Source of the DNA: Cynocephalus volans
Taxonomy: Eukaryota > Chordata > Mammalia > Dermoptera > Cynocephalidae
Length of the DNA: 64,000 nt
Direction: 5' to 3'
NCBI RefSeq assembly: GCF_027409185.1
Contig: NC_084462.1
Span: forward strand, 17,459,577-17,523,576
In this document: positions 34,202 through 44,664 of the stretch, in pieces
How the letters are laid out: the number at the start of each line of letters is the position of its first letter
How positions within the stretch are numbered: position 1 is the first letter of the stretch
Notes under the pieces: generated by a model
What the model was told of the DNA's origin: nothing
The model's database searches: none
The model's input: only the letters and a program-made list of their open reading frames with translations
Translations under genes and position numbers: made by a program

Positions 34202-35199
34202 CAAAACCCCCTCTTTGGGTTTAATTAATTTGCCAGAGCAGTTCATGGAAACACTTACTTACGTTTGCCGGTTTATTATAAAGGATATTTTAAAGGATAC
34301 AAATAAACAGCCGGAGGAAAAATACACAGGGCAAGGTCTGGAAGGTTCTCAAGTGCTGGAGCTTCTGTTCCCATGGAGTTGGGATATGCCACCCTCCCAG
34401 CATGTAGATGAGTTCAGCTATCCAGGAGCTCCCCGAACCCTGTGCTCGTGGGTCTTTTATGGACTTTGTTGGACAGGCATGAGTGAAGCATGGACAACTA
34501 TGTAGAAAAGTTATTGGACAAAAAAGGCTAAGATCTAGTACTAATCATAATACCATGGTCTAGACGGGATGGGGAAACCCAGCAAGGCCTGCTTGTTCAG
34601 ATTCTTCTTGGGCTCTCTGTGTAGCATTCCTTTCTCCCAGGTATAGGGCAGGACCCCTTCTGGAATGGGGGTCTTATGACTTACAATCAAACAAGGTATG
34701 TCAGAGGATTTCTTTATGGCCAGCTCTAAGACAGAAAGGTGGGGAAAAGTTATAGTCTTTATGCCTGGCTTTGGGGAAAAGGGGTTCTGGGTTCTATGAC
34801 GTGTCTTGGGGAAGAGGGATGCTCGTTTCTGTGGCCTCCCTCAGGCAGAAAAAGGAGCAGGTGAAAGTAGGGCAGGAGAAGGTTGGAGAGAAAGACTGTT
34901 TTCTGAGGCCTGTCGCACCCCAACATTATAACAAAAGAACAAGGGCTATGGGTGTGATGAGCCAGGAACCGTTTACAAAAACCAATGTGTACATCTTAAT
35001 ATCACATAGGGCCTTTACAATGGTAATTAAATTAAAATGAGGTCATCAGGGTGGGTCCCTAATCCAATATGACTCATGTCCTTATAAAAAGAGGAAATTT
35101 GGACACAGGGAGAGACATGCATAGAGAGAAGCTGATGTAAAGAAACAGGGAGACAATGGCCATCTATAAGCCAAGGAGAGAAGCCTGGAAGAGATTCCC

Positions 35200-35620
35200 T
35201 GTATTAGTACATTTCTGTTGCTTATAACAAAATACTTAAAACTGGGTGCTTTATTAAGAAAAAATTTATTGCTTACAGTACTGAGGCTGGGAAGTCCATA
35301 GTTCATCTGGTGGTGGTGACAGCGACACATAGGTCTCACATTGCAAGATGGTGGAAGCAGAGAAAGCAGAGAGAGAGACAGACTCTCCTCTTTCCTCTTT
35401 TAAAGCCCTCAGAACCACGCCCCTGACCACAATTTTAATCCATTCACTACTGCATGGTCCTACAATCCAATCCTCCTCAAGGCTCCACCTTTCAATTACC
35501 ATAATAAGATTTCCCACCCTCTTCACAGTCACAGCGGGGGCTAAGTTTTTAATATATAAAACTTGGGTGACATAATTCAAGCTTCAACGAGTGTTGGGGG
35601 AGCATAATTCAATCCATCAC
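35200..35620 (-). mobile_element. MST-type MaLR LTR inside MLT1
   Basis: TGTATTAGTACATTTCTGTT at the left and CATAATTCAATCCATCA at the right. The older MLT1 continues on both sides. Confidence 0.88.
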
Positions 35621-35770
35621 GTTCTCCCTTGCAGCTTCAGAAGGCACCAATGCTGCCCACACCTTAATTTTGGACTTCTGACCTTCAGAACTGGTAGACA
35701 GTAAATTTGTATTGTTTAAGACACCCAGTCTGTAGTACTTTGTTACAGCAATGCTAGCAAACTAAAACAT

Positions 35771-36215
35771 ATTCAAAACAACATAGATGATATATCTGTA
35801 AATTTTGAATCTTATTTATAAAAAGGCATAACTGTCACTCACCACCCACTTTGGAATTAGAACATAACCAGTATCTTCGCATTTCCCTGAGTGGTCCTGC
35901 CCTTTGTCATCCAATGTCCGCTTGCTAGAGGAAACCTCTTCCCAGGGAGCTGAGTGAGTGGGATTAGAAAAATGGAGGCCATGGAAAGAGACTACTGTTT
36001 TGAGAAAGTTTGCTGAGAAGAGGATACCTGGAAGGTGTAAAAAGGATATGGGTTTGATTTTTGTTTTTAAAGTGGGAGAGGCCTGTTTAAAACTAAAGGG
36101 AAGGATATAACGGAGAGGACAGTTAGACATGCAAGAGAAGAAAAATCAATTGTGAGAGGTTCCCAAGGTGAGATAGGTAGCACACGGTGATTTATTTCCA
36201 GTAACCATCAAGTTA
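35771..36215. other. Intergenic sequence, no gene seen
   Basis: Single-copy sequence with no supported exon. Confidence 0.45.
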
Positions 36216-36220
36216 TATAT

Positions 36221-36430
36221 ACAGTCATGTGCTGCATAATGACGGTTCCGTTAACAGATCACATATATGACGGTGGTCCCCTAAGATCATATGGTTCTAC
36301 CATATAGCCTAGTTGTAGTAGGCCACACCATCTAGTTTGTGTAAATACACTATGATGTTTGCACAATAAAATTGCCTAACCATGCATTTCTCAGAACATA
36401 TCCCCATTGTTAAGTGATGCATAACTGCAT
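36221..36430. mobile_element. Tigger-type DNA transposon relic
   Basis: Inverted ends CAGTCATGTGCTGCATAA and GTTAAGTGATGCATAACTG, flanked by TA-type sequence; short non-coding internal deletion product. Confidence 0.7.
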
Positions 36431-36524
36431 AAATATATTTCTAGGGCAGGCAGGGGGGAACTACTCAGTGACTGACTGCTGGGAGGGAATGAATGAACAG
36501 ACAGCCTTGTATCAGCAGGAGCCA

Positions 36525-36648
36525 CGCAAGAAGTTCTGGTGATAGCTGCACAACAAAGTGAATGTACTTAATGCCACTGGATTGTACACTTAAAAATGGT
36601 TTAAATGGTAAACGTTATGTTATGTATATATTACCACAATTTAAAAAA
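36525..36648 (+). repeat. L1 3' end (old)
   Basis: GATAGCTGCACAACAAAGTG and GATTGTACACTTAAAAATGG then an A-rich tail. Confidence 0.75.
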
Positions 36649-36671
36649 ATCATTGATACTAAAACCAGCAA

Positions 36672-36850
36672 TTATTGCGTGCTTACTACGCATTAGGGCA
36701 TCTTGTTAAGCGCTTTACATGCATCGGCCCATTTGAGTCTCACAAACTTCCAGCCAGCTAGTGTCACTATCCTAGTTCATGTATTTTGAGGCAGCCTAAT
36801 AGAGGTTAAGTCACTTGCCTCAGGTCACACCGTGGGTCTGAAGTGCCACC
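36672..36850 (-). repeat. MIR fragment next to the CHST12 promoter
   Basis: TTAAGCGCTTTACATGCATC, GAGGTTAAGTCACTTGCCTC and AGGTCACACCGTGGG. Confidence 0.82.
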
Positions 36851-37149
36851 TGGTGAGCATCACGATCCTCTGCCAAGGAGTTGATGCTCGCGAACGGGTC
36901 CGGAAGACAGCAGGCTCCATACTAAAAGGCTGGTTAACGGCATCGTCTTTCGGTGCAACTTCTCGCTCGGGGCTGGGGCAGCTGGACAGCCGCGGCCCCT
37001 GAGCGAGTCCCCGAGCCGCCGCGCGCTCGACCCGTCGGAGGCGGAGTCAACACCAAGGATTGGCTGCTGAGCAAGGGGGCGGGGCTCCCGGCGGCCTGTG
37101 GGCGGGGCCGACCGCTGGCCGTAAATACGGCGCCACATGGCACTGGCTA

Positions 37150-37378
37150 GAGGATCGTGAGGGCCGGGGCGGGGTGCGAAGGGCGCAGGCGCGTTGAGGG
37201 CGTGCGCCCTCGGCCTCCGTGGCCCCTCCGGCGGCCGCGACTTCTCGCGAGAGGAGGGGCGGGAGGCGGGGCTTCGGCGTGGGGGCGGGCCGACCAGGCG
37301 GCCGCGGGAGGGTCCGCCAGGCTCGGGGCGGCGGCGGAGGCGGCGGCGCGCGGCGAGGGGTGCGGACGCGGGCGCGAG
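37150..37378 (+). other. CHST12: CHST12 non-coding exon 1 (approximate)
   Basis: A consensus-like donor (GCGAG/GTGAGG, GT at 37379-37380) follows the promoter elements. Human CHST12 has a non-coding first exon and carries its whole reading frame in a later exon, and the exon found at 63591 begins with 5' UTR, so a first exon here is expected. The left edge (transcription start) cannot be fixed from sequence, and other donors in this GC-rich stretch are possible. Confidence 0.45.
37243..37252. promoter_or_regulatory. TCTCGCGAGA palindrome (BANP/ZBTB33-type site)
   Basis: A perfect 10-bp palindrome lies in the CpG island, just upstream of or within the likely first exon. The motif is known to be enriched near start sites of CpG-island genes and to be methylation-sensitive. 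Its role here is inferred from the match and position only. Confidence 0.6.
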
Positions 37379-37640
37379 GTGAGGGGCGCGGAAGGCGGCG
37401 GGCGGCGGACTTGGGCGCGGCCTCCCCCTCCAGCGCACGCTCGACTCCCGGGGCTGGCGCCGGGGCGGGGGTCCCGGGCTGGGCTGAGGGGCGCAGGTCG
37501 GTCCTCCCCAGCCCGGCCTAGACAGGTCCAGCAGGGACCCGGGTTCGAGTCCCCAGGCCGGCGCGCTGTGTGACCTTGGCCTGGCTCTCACCGTCTCTGA
37601 AGCCCACTTTTTGCGGGAATGACGGGGGTGCCCTTACAGG

Positions 37641-38920
37641 GCGCTGGGGGAGACCCTGAAAAGATGCGTGGAAGTGTCCGTGGACGCGGTAGTTGGCGAG
37701 CTTTTATCGTCATCATTTCTTTTACCACCTCGCCCGGGGTCTGATTTTCCCTCTGCATTGGAGACCAGGCGCATTGGCTCTGCTGGAGAGACGGGAACCG
37801 GCCGGTCTCTGCACGTTTATCAGTTTTGTTCTTTGGCTGCTTGGGAGTCTGCAAGAGAAATCAATAATTATTCAGAGACAACAGAGATGCTGCAGTGCTC
37901 CAGCGAGCCCTTCCAGGAGGCTCCCTGTTTGCAGATCAATTTTTGCTGCCCGGCAGGGGTGGAACCGCCTCCCCAGGCATAGACTTATTTCTTCCACCCA
38001 GCGTCTCGGTGGGGGTGCCACCCAGCCCTCCAGTTCCACACTCACCTGAGCGTGCCAGGCATTTTCCTGTTGCCCGAACTTCCCCATCTCGTTGACCACA
38101 GACCACTAACAGTACAGACTCCAGCGGACACAGACAGGCGTGAAAGAGTATCACTTAAATGACCTTTTGCTCCAGAGACAGCAGTTCTGACTCTTCAGCA
38201 AAAGGAAGCCATGTATTAGTCCCCTAACAGTAGGACTTATATCTTCTCTGGGCTCTTAGCCACCAAGACATCACTGGCAAACCGTTGGCTCCGGCACAGG
38301 TTCTGTCTGGCATGGAGCACAACAAGCTGTAGTGTTTTCATAATTATTAAATTATTTATTTTATATCTCCACGCCTTAGAGACACAGAAGACCCGGGATG
38401 AATAAGAATGTGAATTGCAATCAGGGTGGATGCAACACATATTTGACAGCACAGTGCGCTGCAGTGTGGTTCCAGGCTGTGGGTGTCTGGGGGACAGCTC
38501 AGCTGGTCCCTTACTTACCCCCACACTGGGACACAACTTAGCCCTTCTGTGAACATCTGGTGTCAGGAATGTGAGTCAAAGCTGGTGTCTGGGTGAAACA
38601 GGAAAGAAAACAGGGATAATTAGAAAATTGCTACGTGAAGGTAGCACTACCATCAACTTAAAGAGTGCCTGTGTGGAATGGCATAGATGTTTAATTTCCT
38701 TGCAAATGACTTTATAGGACTTTAGGCTGATATTTTCAGGCCAGTGATGACTATTTATTGTCTCCCAATGTGTGCTCACTTCATCATAATTCCCTGGGGT
38801 ATTATGGTCAGCCTGACTGTAATATGGTGTCACTGGTGTTATAATCTTGGCATTTAAAAAGTGTGAAGAAAGAGCGAGCAGTTAAGCTTATTTCTTGGAG
38901 TTGGAGAAGTTTTCCACAGT
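37641..38920. other. Promoter-proximal intron, no exon seen
   Basis: Largely single-copy with no recognised repeat. Its position just after a CpG island makes regulatory elements likely, but none can be named. Confidence 0.4.
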
Positions 38921-38924
38921 GGAG

Positions 38925-39230
38925 AGGACATTTGAATTGGGCGTTGAAGGATGAATGAAGTTTGGGGAGAACATTCCAGGTGGAGGCAACAGGGCATGCA
39001 GCGATGGGGAAATGAATGGGGTGTTTGGGGGACGATGAGTCCCTATGTTCATTGTGAGATTGGGGTGGAAGCTGAGGCTAGAAAGATAGGTTTTTGATTG
39101 TGAGGGGCCTTGAATGGTGTGCTAGGGAGTTTGAACTTTTAATCCCTTTGTGGTGAGCAGACAAGGTTTGGGGGTGGGATGTGATTACGTATGTGTTTCA
39201 GAAAGTAATACCAGTGAGAATAAGGAAGAT
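38925..39230 (-). repeat. L2 fragment
   Basis: GGGGAGAACATTCCAGGTGG and CAACAGGGCATGCAGCGATG, reverse L2 pattern. Confidence 0.6.
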
Positions 39231-39339
39231 GGTTTTAGGGTCTGGGGAGATGGAGACTGGGTTGGGTAACATTGTAGGACCATGGGGTTAGGACAGTGGC
39301 TGAGAGAGTGGGGAGGGGTGTGGAGTTGAAAGATGCTGG

Positions 39340-39507
39340 GGCCGGCCCGTGGCTCACTCGGGAGAGTGTGGTGCTGATAACACCAAGGCCACGGGTTCGG
39401 ATCCCATATAGGGATGGCCGGTTGCTCACTGGGTGAGCATGGTGCTGACAACACCAAGTCAAGGGTTAAGATCCCCTTACCGGTCATCTTTTTTTAAAAA
39501 AAAAAAA
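39340..39507 (+). mobile_element. Colugo SINE, full dimer
   Basis: Left monomer GGCCGGCCCGTGGCTCACTC with anticodon region GCTGATAACACCAAGG, linker CATATAGGGATGGCCGG, right monomer ending TACCGGTCATC, and A tail. The 12-bp duplication GAAAGATGCTGG is exact (39328-39339, 39508-39519). Confidence 0.95.
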
Positions 39508-39703
39508 GAAAGATGCTGGAGAATCCACTGGGTGGTGGTGCTTTGTGGGATGTGGTGGGGGGAAGAGGAAAAGGCAAAGGTAACTGAGACTTCTCACTTG
39601 GGTACCGAAGGTAGTGCTGGTACCTGTGACTGGGGAATGCTGTGGTGGGGCTGGAAAGGGGAAGGATGAAAACACACGTGATTTTTAGATCTGTAGAATT
39701 TGC

Positions 39704-39743
39704 GGTACTACACTTGATCTTAGCCAAAAGGCCAAGAGGCAGT
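39704..39743 (-). pseudogene. U2 snRNA 5'-end fragment
   Basis: The reverse strand matches the 5' end of U2 snRNA: the complement of TACTACACTTGATCTTAGCC and AAAAGGCC is present, covering the branch-point-pairing region. Only about 40 nt align; the Sm site and 3' stem-loops are missing, so it is a dead partial copy. Confidence 0.8.
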
Positions 39744-40555
39744 TGGATTTGTGGTATTCGTGGGCCATCCTGAATGAGGTGTGATCTTGTATGGGAGAGA
39801 AAGCATGTATTCAAGGATGGAATCCTGGGGAACACCAGCGTGCAGGGATAGAGGGCAGAAGAGAAGCCTGTTGTTGGCTGATCTTGGACATTCAGTTCAC
39901 TGTCGTTAACTGTGCAATTATTGTGACCAGTGGGTGAATCTCTCCCAGAGAGGTACCAGGGCTGAAGGTGCCATTGGTGGAAAATAATACTTATTGATTA
40001 TTGATAATACGCGAGCAAATGGTTATTGATAATACTGAAGCAAATGCAGCTAGATTATCATTTTTAAAAACTCACATCTTTAGTTTCAATTTTAAAATTC
40101 TTTCTTTCCTTTTCTCTTCTGAAAGTAGCTGTAAGTTTCAGACCTACTTAGTGGGTCAGTGGCTGCAGTCAGGGCTGGTGATTCTCCAGTCACTGGCTCA
40201 TAGATGTGCCTGAAGATAAATAACACTCTAACTTAGTACATCCTGCAGTTAACCAAGGTGGTGGTTTCTGTAACTGTTTAGAAACTTTAAAAATATTTCA
40301 GAGAAGACTGGCACAGTTGAAGGGTGAGGGGATACCTTGCTATATAGAATACAAGAGGATAAAGTGCCAGAAAACAACAAGCTGGGGTTTTTCTCTCTAA
40401 GCAGGAGGATGGACGAGTCTTTGAGAAGTCTGAGTAGCTCGAGAGAAAAGACCTAAAAATAATTATATCAGGGGTGCCCAGTAAGAAGGCCTAGCTGGGT
40501 CACTTGCTAGCAAAGCTCAAAATTAATCCCCCCCCCTGCCCTAGTGTTCAAAGCA
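39744..40555. other. Intron sequence, no exon seen
   Basis: Single-copy or too diverged to name. Confidence 0.4.
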
Positions 40556-40559
40556 TCCA

Positions 40560-41990
40560 AGTTTTAACATAAAACTTCCTCATCCCTTAAATATAAACAG
40601 ATAACCAAGAACATCTGAAGAAAACCTCTGATATGGAAGATTAAGACCAGAATACACACCTGGAGGCAGCAGAGCGTATGCAGGAAGAAGACTTAGAAAG
40701 CAAACTGTTATTAATATACATGTGGAGATAAGAGAAAATATTGCATACATGAGGCACGAACAGGAAGCTCTTACAAAAAAAAAGAGCATTCAAAGATCTA
40801 AAAAGAGAACTCTTAGATATAAAAAAAAAAACCACACTAGCAGAAATAAGAAACTCAGTTGGTGTGTGAAAGATAAAGTTGAGGAACTCTCTCAGAAATT
40901 AGAACACTGTACCACCAGCCAAAAAAAAAGAACTCTGGGACAAAGAAGATTGTAATACTTTCTAGAGAAAAAAAAAGTTACAGGTCAATAGGTCAAGAAT
41001 CAGGAGGGCTTTGGACTCCTCCACAGCAACACTGGATGCTAGAAGACAAGACAGCCTTGCTTTCAAAATTCCAAGGGAAAATATTTTCAGCCTTGAACCC
41101 TACATTCAGGCAAGGGAGGGTAGAATAAAGACATCTTTGTACATGCTCCCCAAATTTGCCTCTCGTATACTTTAAGGAAGTGACTGGCAGATGTGCTCTC
41201 CCCCAAAGAGGTGGAAAGTCTAGAAAGAGAAAGGGAAGAGGAAACAGGATTTTCCCCAGGAGAGAGGCAAAAAGATCCTGCCGGATGAAGATAGAGAGGT
41301 GTGGATGACAGCCAGGTACCGGTGTGGAGAGCAAACATTTCCTGGCCTGAGCTGGTCTGAAGGATTCTTGAAGAGTGTTTTGGGGAGAAGATGAAATTAA
41401 CAGGACACCTGATGTACTGAAACATCTGGAGAGGATTTTTAGACAGTTGGAAGAGTTGGGGCTGGATTAGTGATAAGTACATAGAAAACAAAACAAATGA
41501 AAACAAAAGACTGTTATTAGTTCCAGGGAAAATAAACCATTGTGCAGAAGAAAAATAATTATGATGTACTGCAAAGCTCAGCTGTGAATAGCCTTTCCGC
41601 AATGATAATAATTTAAGTAAACACTGACTGCTGCTGTAATTGAAATTATGATATGCCTGTATGAAGAAGGCGTGGGGAGGGGATGGGCATTTGTGTAAAG
41701 GGTCAAGGGAAAGAGAGCAAGCTAGCTGCTAGGGGAAGTCAGTCTATAATGTCCCAAACTGAACAGCCAGGTTATGGCCCCATTATTTAGATGTGGGAAG
41801 CAAACACCAAAAGAATCAGCTAAAAAGAATTAGGGAGAAAGGGAGAAGTGAGTATGGAGGAGGAGGGACAGAGACTGCTGTTTCCTAATAACTTCAGAAT
41901 AATTTAATCCTTTAATGGATGTGCATACATAACATTTGATACAAATAAATAGTCTCAGACTCAAATCGATACAAATAAAAACAGTCTCAG
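40560..41990 (+). repeat. L1/HAL1-like fragment
   Basis: A-rich sense strand with CACTGGATGCTAGAAGACAA and a run like the L1 ORF1-type end (TCAGGCAAGGGAGGGTAGAA). Decayed, no intact frame. Extent is uncertain. Confidence 0.45.
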
Positions 41991-42329
41991 ATACAAATTG
42001 TCTCAAGGCTTTCTGTTCTGATGGAATGACACCCTAGTTTTGCCTGTTTTGTGCACAGGCCCTTTTTAGCAGGGAGTTTGCTTATTCTGGTTTCCTCTTG
42101 GTTATTGTTATTGTTCTCTGTATCCTGTCTCCTGGCTGTGGTCACTTATCAGAGATTTGGTGCTTTTTCTTTATCCATTTTGTCTTTTCTTTTAACTTTT
42201 TGTATAGGGATTTTAAAACACACCCGCAAGTGGAGAGAATGAACCTTTCTTTACCAGTCATTCAGTTTCAGAAATTAGGAAATCAGGGTCAGTCATGTAT
42301 ATCTATTTTTTTGTTTTGTTTGTGTAACA

Positions 42330-43015
42330 CCTGTTTCTTGAGCACTTGCTGTATGCCAGGCACTACTCTAAGCCTTGAGGATACAGCTGTGACAAACAGG
42401 ATGAGTATCTCCCTTGTAAAGTTTCTGTTTTAGTGCTGGTAGACAGGCAATGGGCACATAAACGAGTGACTTTAGTATTTGAGGTGAGGACAAGTGCTGT
42501 GGAGAAAAAGCAGGGTATGGAGGGCGGGGCCAGGAGCTACTTTCTGTGGTGGTCAGGGAAGGCCTTGCTGAGAAGGCAGGCTTTGAGCAGAGATCTGAAG
42601 GAGTATGGGATTGACTTCTAGGGCACGGGAAGCCCAGCAGAGGGATGGCAAATGCGGAGACCACCTGGTGTAGTTGACAGACGGCAGGGAGACCATTGTG
42701 GCTAGGGTGGAGTCAGAGAGGAAGACAGTGGTAAGAGATGAGATTAATGGAGTCCTGGACATGGGCCATTGGAAGGACTGGAAATGAGAAGCCACTGGAC
42801 TCCCATGACTGGAGGGTTTTCAGCAGAAATGTGACATGATCAGATTTTTAACAGAGTAATCATGGCTACTGGGTTGAAAATGGATTGTATGGGCATGAGA
42901 TCAGAGCAGAGAGACGAGTCTGGAGGCCGTTGCAATAACACAAACGAGAGCAGATGGTGGCTTGGACCAGGGTGGGGTATGGAGGGGGTAGAGGGGTCCA
43001 GAGAGTTTAGAGTCT
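42330..43015 (-). repeat. Long L2 3' segment
   Basis: CTGTATGCCAGGCACTACTC, GTGGTCAGGGAAGGCCTTGC, AGGGTTTTCAGCAGAAATGT and TGGCTTGGACCAGGGTGG follow the antisense L2 3' region in order over about 680 bases. Confidence 0.8.
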
Positions 43016-44662
43016 GGATGTATTTTTCAGGTAAATCCTGAAGCTGTTTCTTAAACTGTCATAGTAGAAATTTATTATTGTTTTCCTTTGAAATAATTTC
43101 TTTAAATTGACTGACTCTTTATAAATGACTTATTTTTTGGATTCCAGAGTCAAATCTCATGCAACAAATATTTAAGGATTGTGAGGAATATGGAAGATAT
43201 ATTAGACATAATCCCTGTCTTCTAAGCACCTGAAATCTGGTTTGGGAATATTGGACTGTATGCATGCACTAATACCCTGTCTTCTTGTGAAGTACTGACC
43301 GAGAGCTCAGAGACCAGGGAAGGAGGACAGTGTGGGCTGACAGCCTCTGTCCCAGGCTCCACTCTGTGGGAAGTCACTTCACTTCAAAAGCCAAATTTGA
43401 GCTCAATTTTCACTCAGATCTTCTGGGACATAAATCAACATTCTGTTCTCATCAGTGTGACCATTTATTCTTATTTTTACTTGGATATACTGTCAGCTTT
43501 AGTTCACAGGATTAACTGAACACAAATGAAGTAATTTTATAAGCAAACAAACCATAGACCTGGTGGTACCAAGTGGAACCTGTCTTACAATGGGGGTTTT
43601 AATGTAGAACCACAGTGTAAATTGTAGGGCTCAGCAGCCCAGGGTGTGCAGAGAGTAAACGTTGACACCAGTAACAGAAACTTTCCAAATTTTTGTTGAC
43701 TATAGTGATGGGAACCGCAGTGAATTATTTACCTTATATAGTGTTTGTAAAGCTGGAAAACAAGTAGGCAGTTTGAGGTCTTTTTGCCAGTAGCATAAAT
43801 AAATATAACTTGAAACATTCTTGGACTTCTTAATAAAGGTCATGTCACTTGATTAATGCTCAAGAGCTTGGTTATTTGGACATGAAGAAGCTAATTCTCT
43901 CAGGAATAGCAGTAATAAAAATCTGAATGTCTGGTAAAAATTACCAATTCTGCATAGACATATCTTGTAGAGGCCAGTAGCTCACAGTGGCTTGGAAGGT
44001 AGGCTCTCAAACCAATGGCCTGAATTCAGATGAAGCCAGCTCTAAAACAGTTGCTAGCTATGTAGATGTGGGCAAGTTGTAAAACTATTCCACCCCAGTT
44101 TCATCACAATTAGTGTGAGAATTAACCTGATATGTGCAAAGCCCTTAGAACAGGACTTTTAGAAACATGTTATCTATTGCTGTTATTATTACTAAATCAA
44201 TTGCAAATATAGTCTTTTTTGACTACTGATAATGTGACTATTGGTAGAAAGCATGAGTAATAATAAAAATCACACATTTGTGTAACACAAATATTTGAGG
44301 GCCTGATGAAGACAGAAAAATAAATAAGATGAAAGTACTTTACTATTTTATAAAGCACTTGGCTGATGTTTTTCTATTTTTTCACTCCCAGTAGCTCTGG
44401 TTATCAGAGAGGCCTATATTGTTCTCATTTTGTGGATGAAGAATTGAAACTCAGACATAAAGTGACTTGGCCCATGCCATGCACCAGCGGCTGGACTTGG
44501 TCTCAGAATTCCTTCCCCCTTCCTCCCAATCCCTAAATGTTAGTGTAGAACTTCTCTACCAGGGTTTTTATCCTATGTAAATTGGTGAGAGCTAGGTCAT
44601 CATATTCATGTTGAAGAGAAAAACTTTAGCTTCTGGAGATCAGCTTCATAAGACCACTAACA
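43016..44662. other. Intron with two MIR pieces
   Basis: A sense MIR at about 43985-44165 and an antisense MIR at about 44340-44515 (TCATTTTGTGGATGAAGAAT). The rest appears single-copy. Confidence 0.55.
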
Positions 44663-44664
44663 TT

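Larger units (their letters stand above)
32543..35006 (-). mobile_element. LTR of unassigned family, interrupted by an L1
   Basis: Starts TG, ends CA, and is flanked by TGGGG and TAGGG. About 1.05 kb once the L1 is removed. Reverse-strand LTR; no open retroviral gene seen. Confidence 0.5.
32440..35770 (+). mobile_element. MLT1 LTR split by two later LTRs
   Basis: MLT1 pieces lie at 32440-32542, 35007-35199 and 35621-35770 (end GTAGTACTTTGTTACAGCAA). Two insertions separate them. Confidence 0.8.
36880..37640 (+). promoter_or_regulatory. CHST12: CHST12 CpG-island promoter
   Basis: This is the only long CpG-dense, GC-rich block in the window apart from the last 700 bases. It contains an inverted CCAAT box (ATTGG, 37059-37063), GC boxes (GGGGCGGGG-type at 37075-37084 and 37099-37108), and the palindrome TCTCGCGAGA at 37243-37252, the element bound by BANP and also linked to ZBTB33. 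No clear TATA box is seen. CpG-island promoters of this kind drive broadly expressed genes, and CHST12 is the next gene on this strand. The link to CHST12 is by position and by the matching donor/acceptor arrangement, and has not been tested. Confidence 0.75.

Noticed and set aside
36860..37591. 243-residue reverse-strand open frame
   Set aside because: It lies wholly in the CpG island; the arginine/proline/alanine-rich composition and overlapping open frames on both strands are what GC-rich DNA gives by chance.
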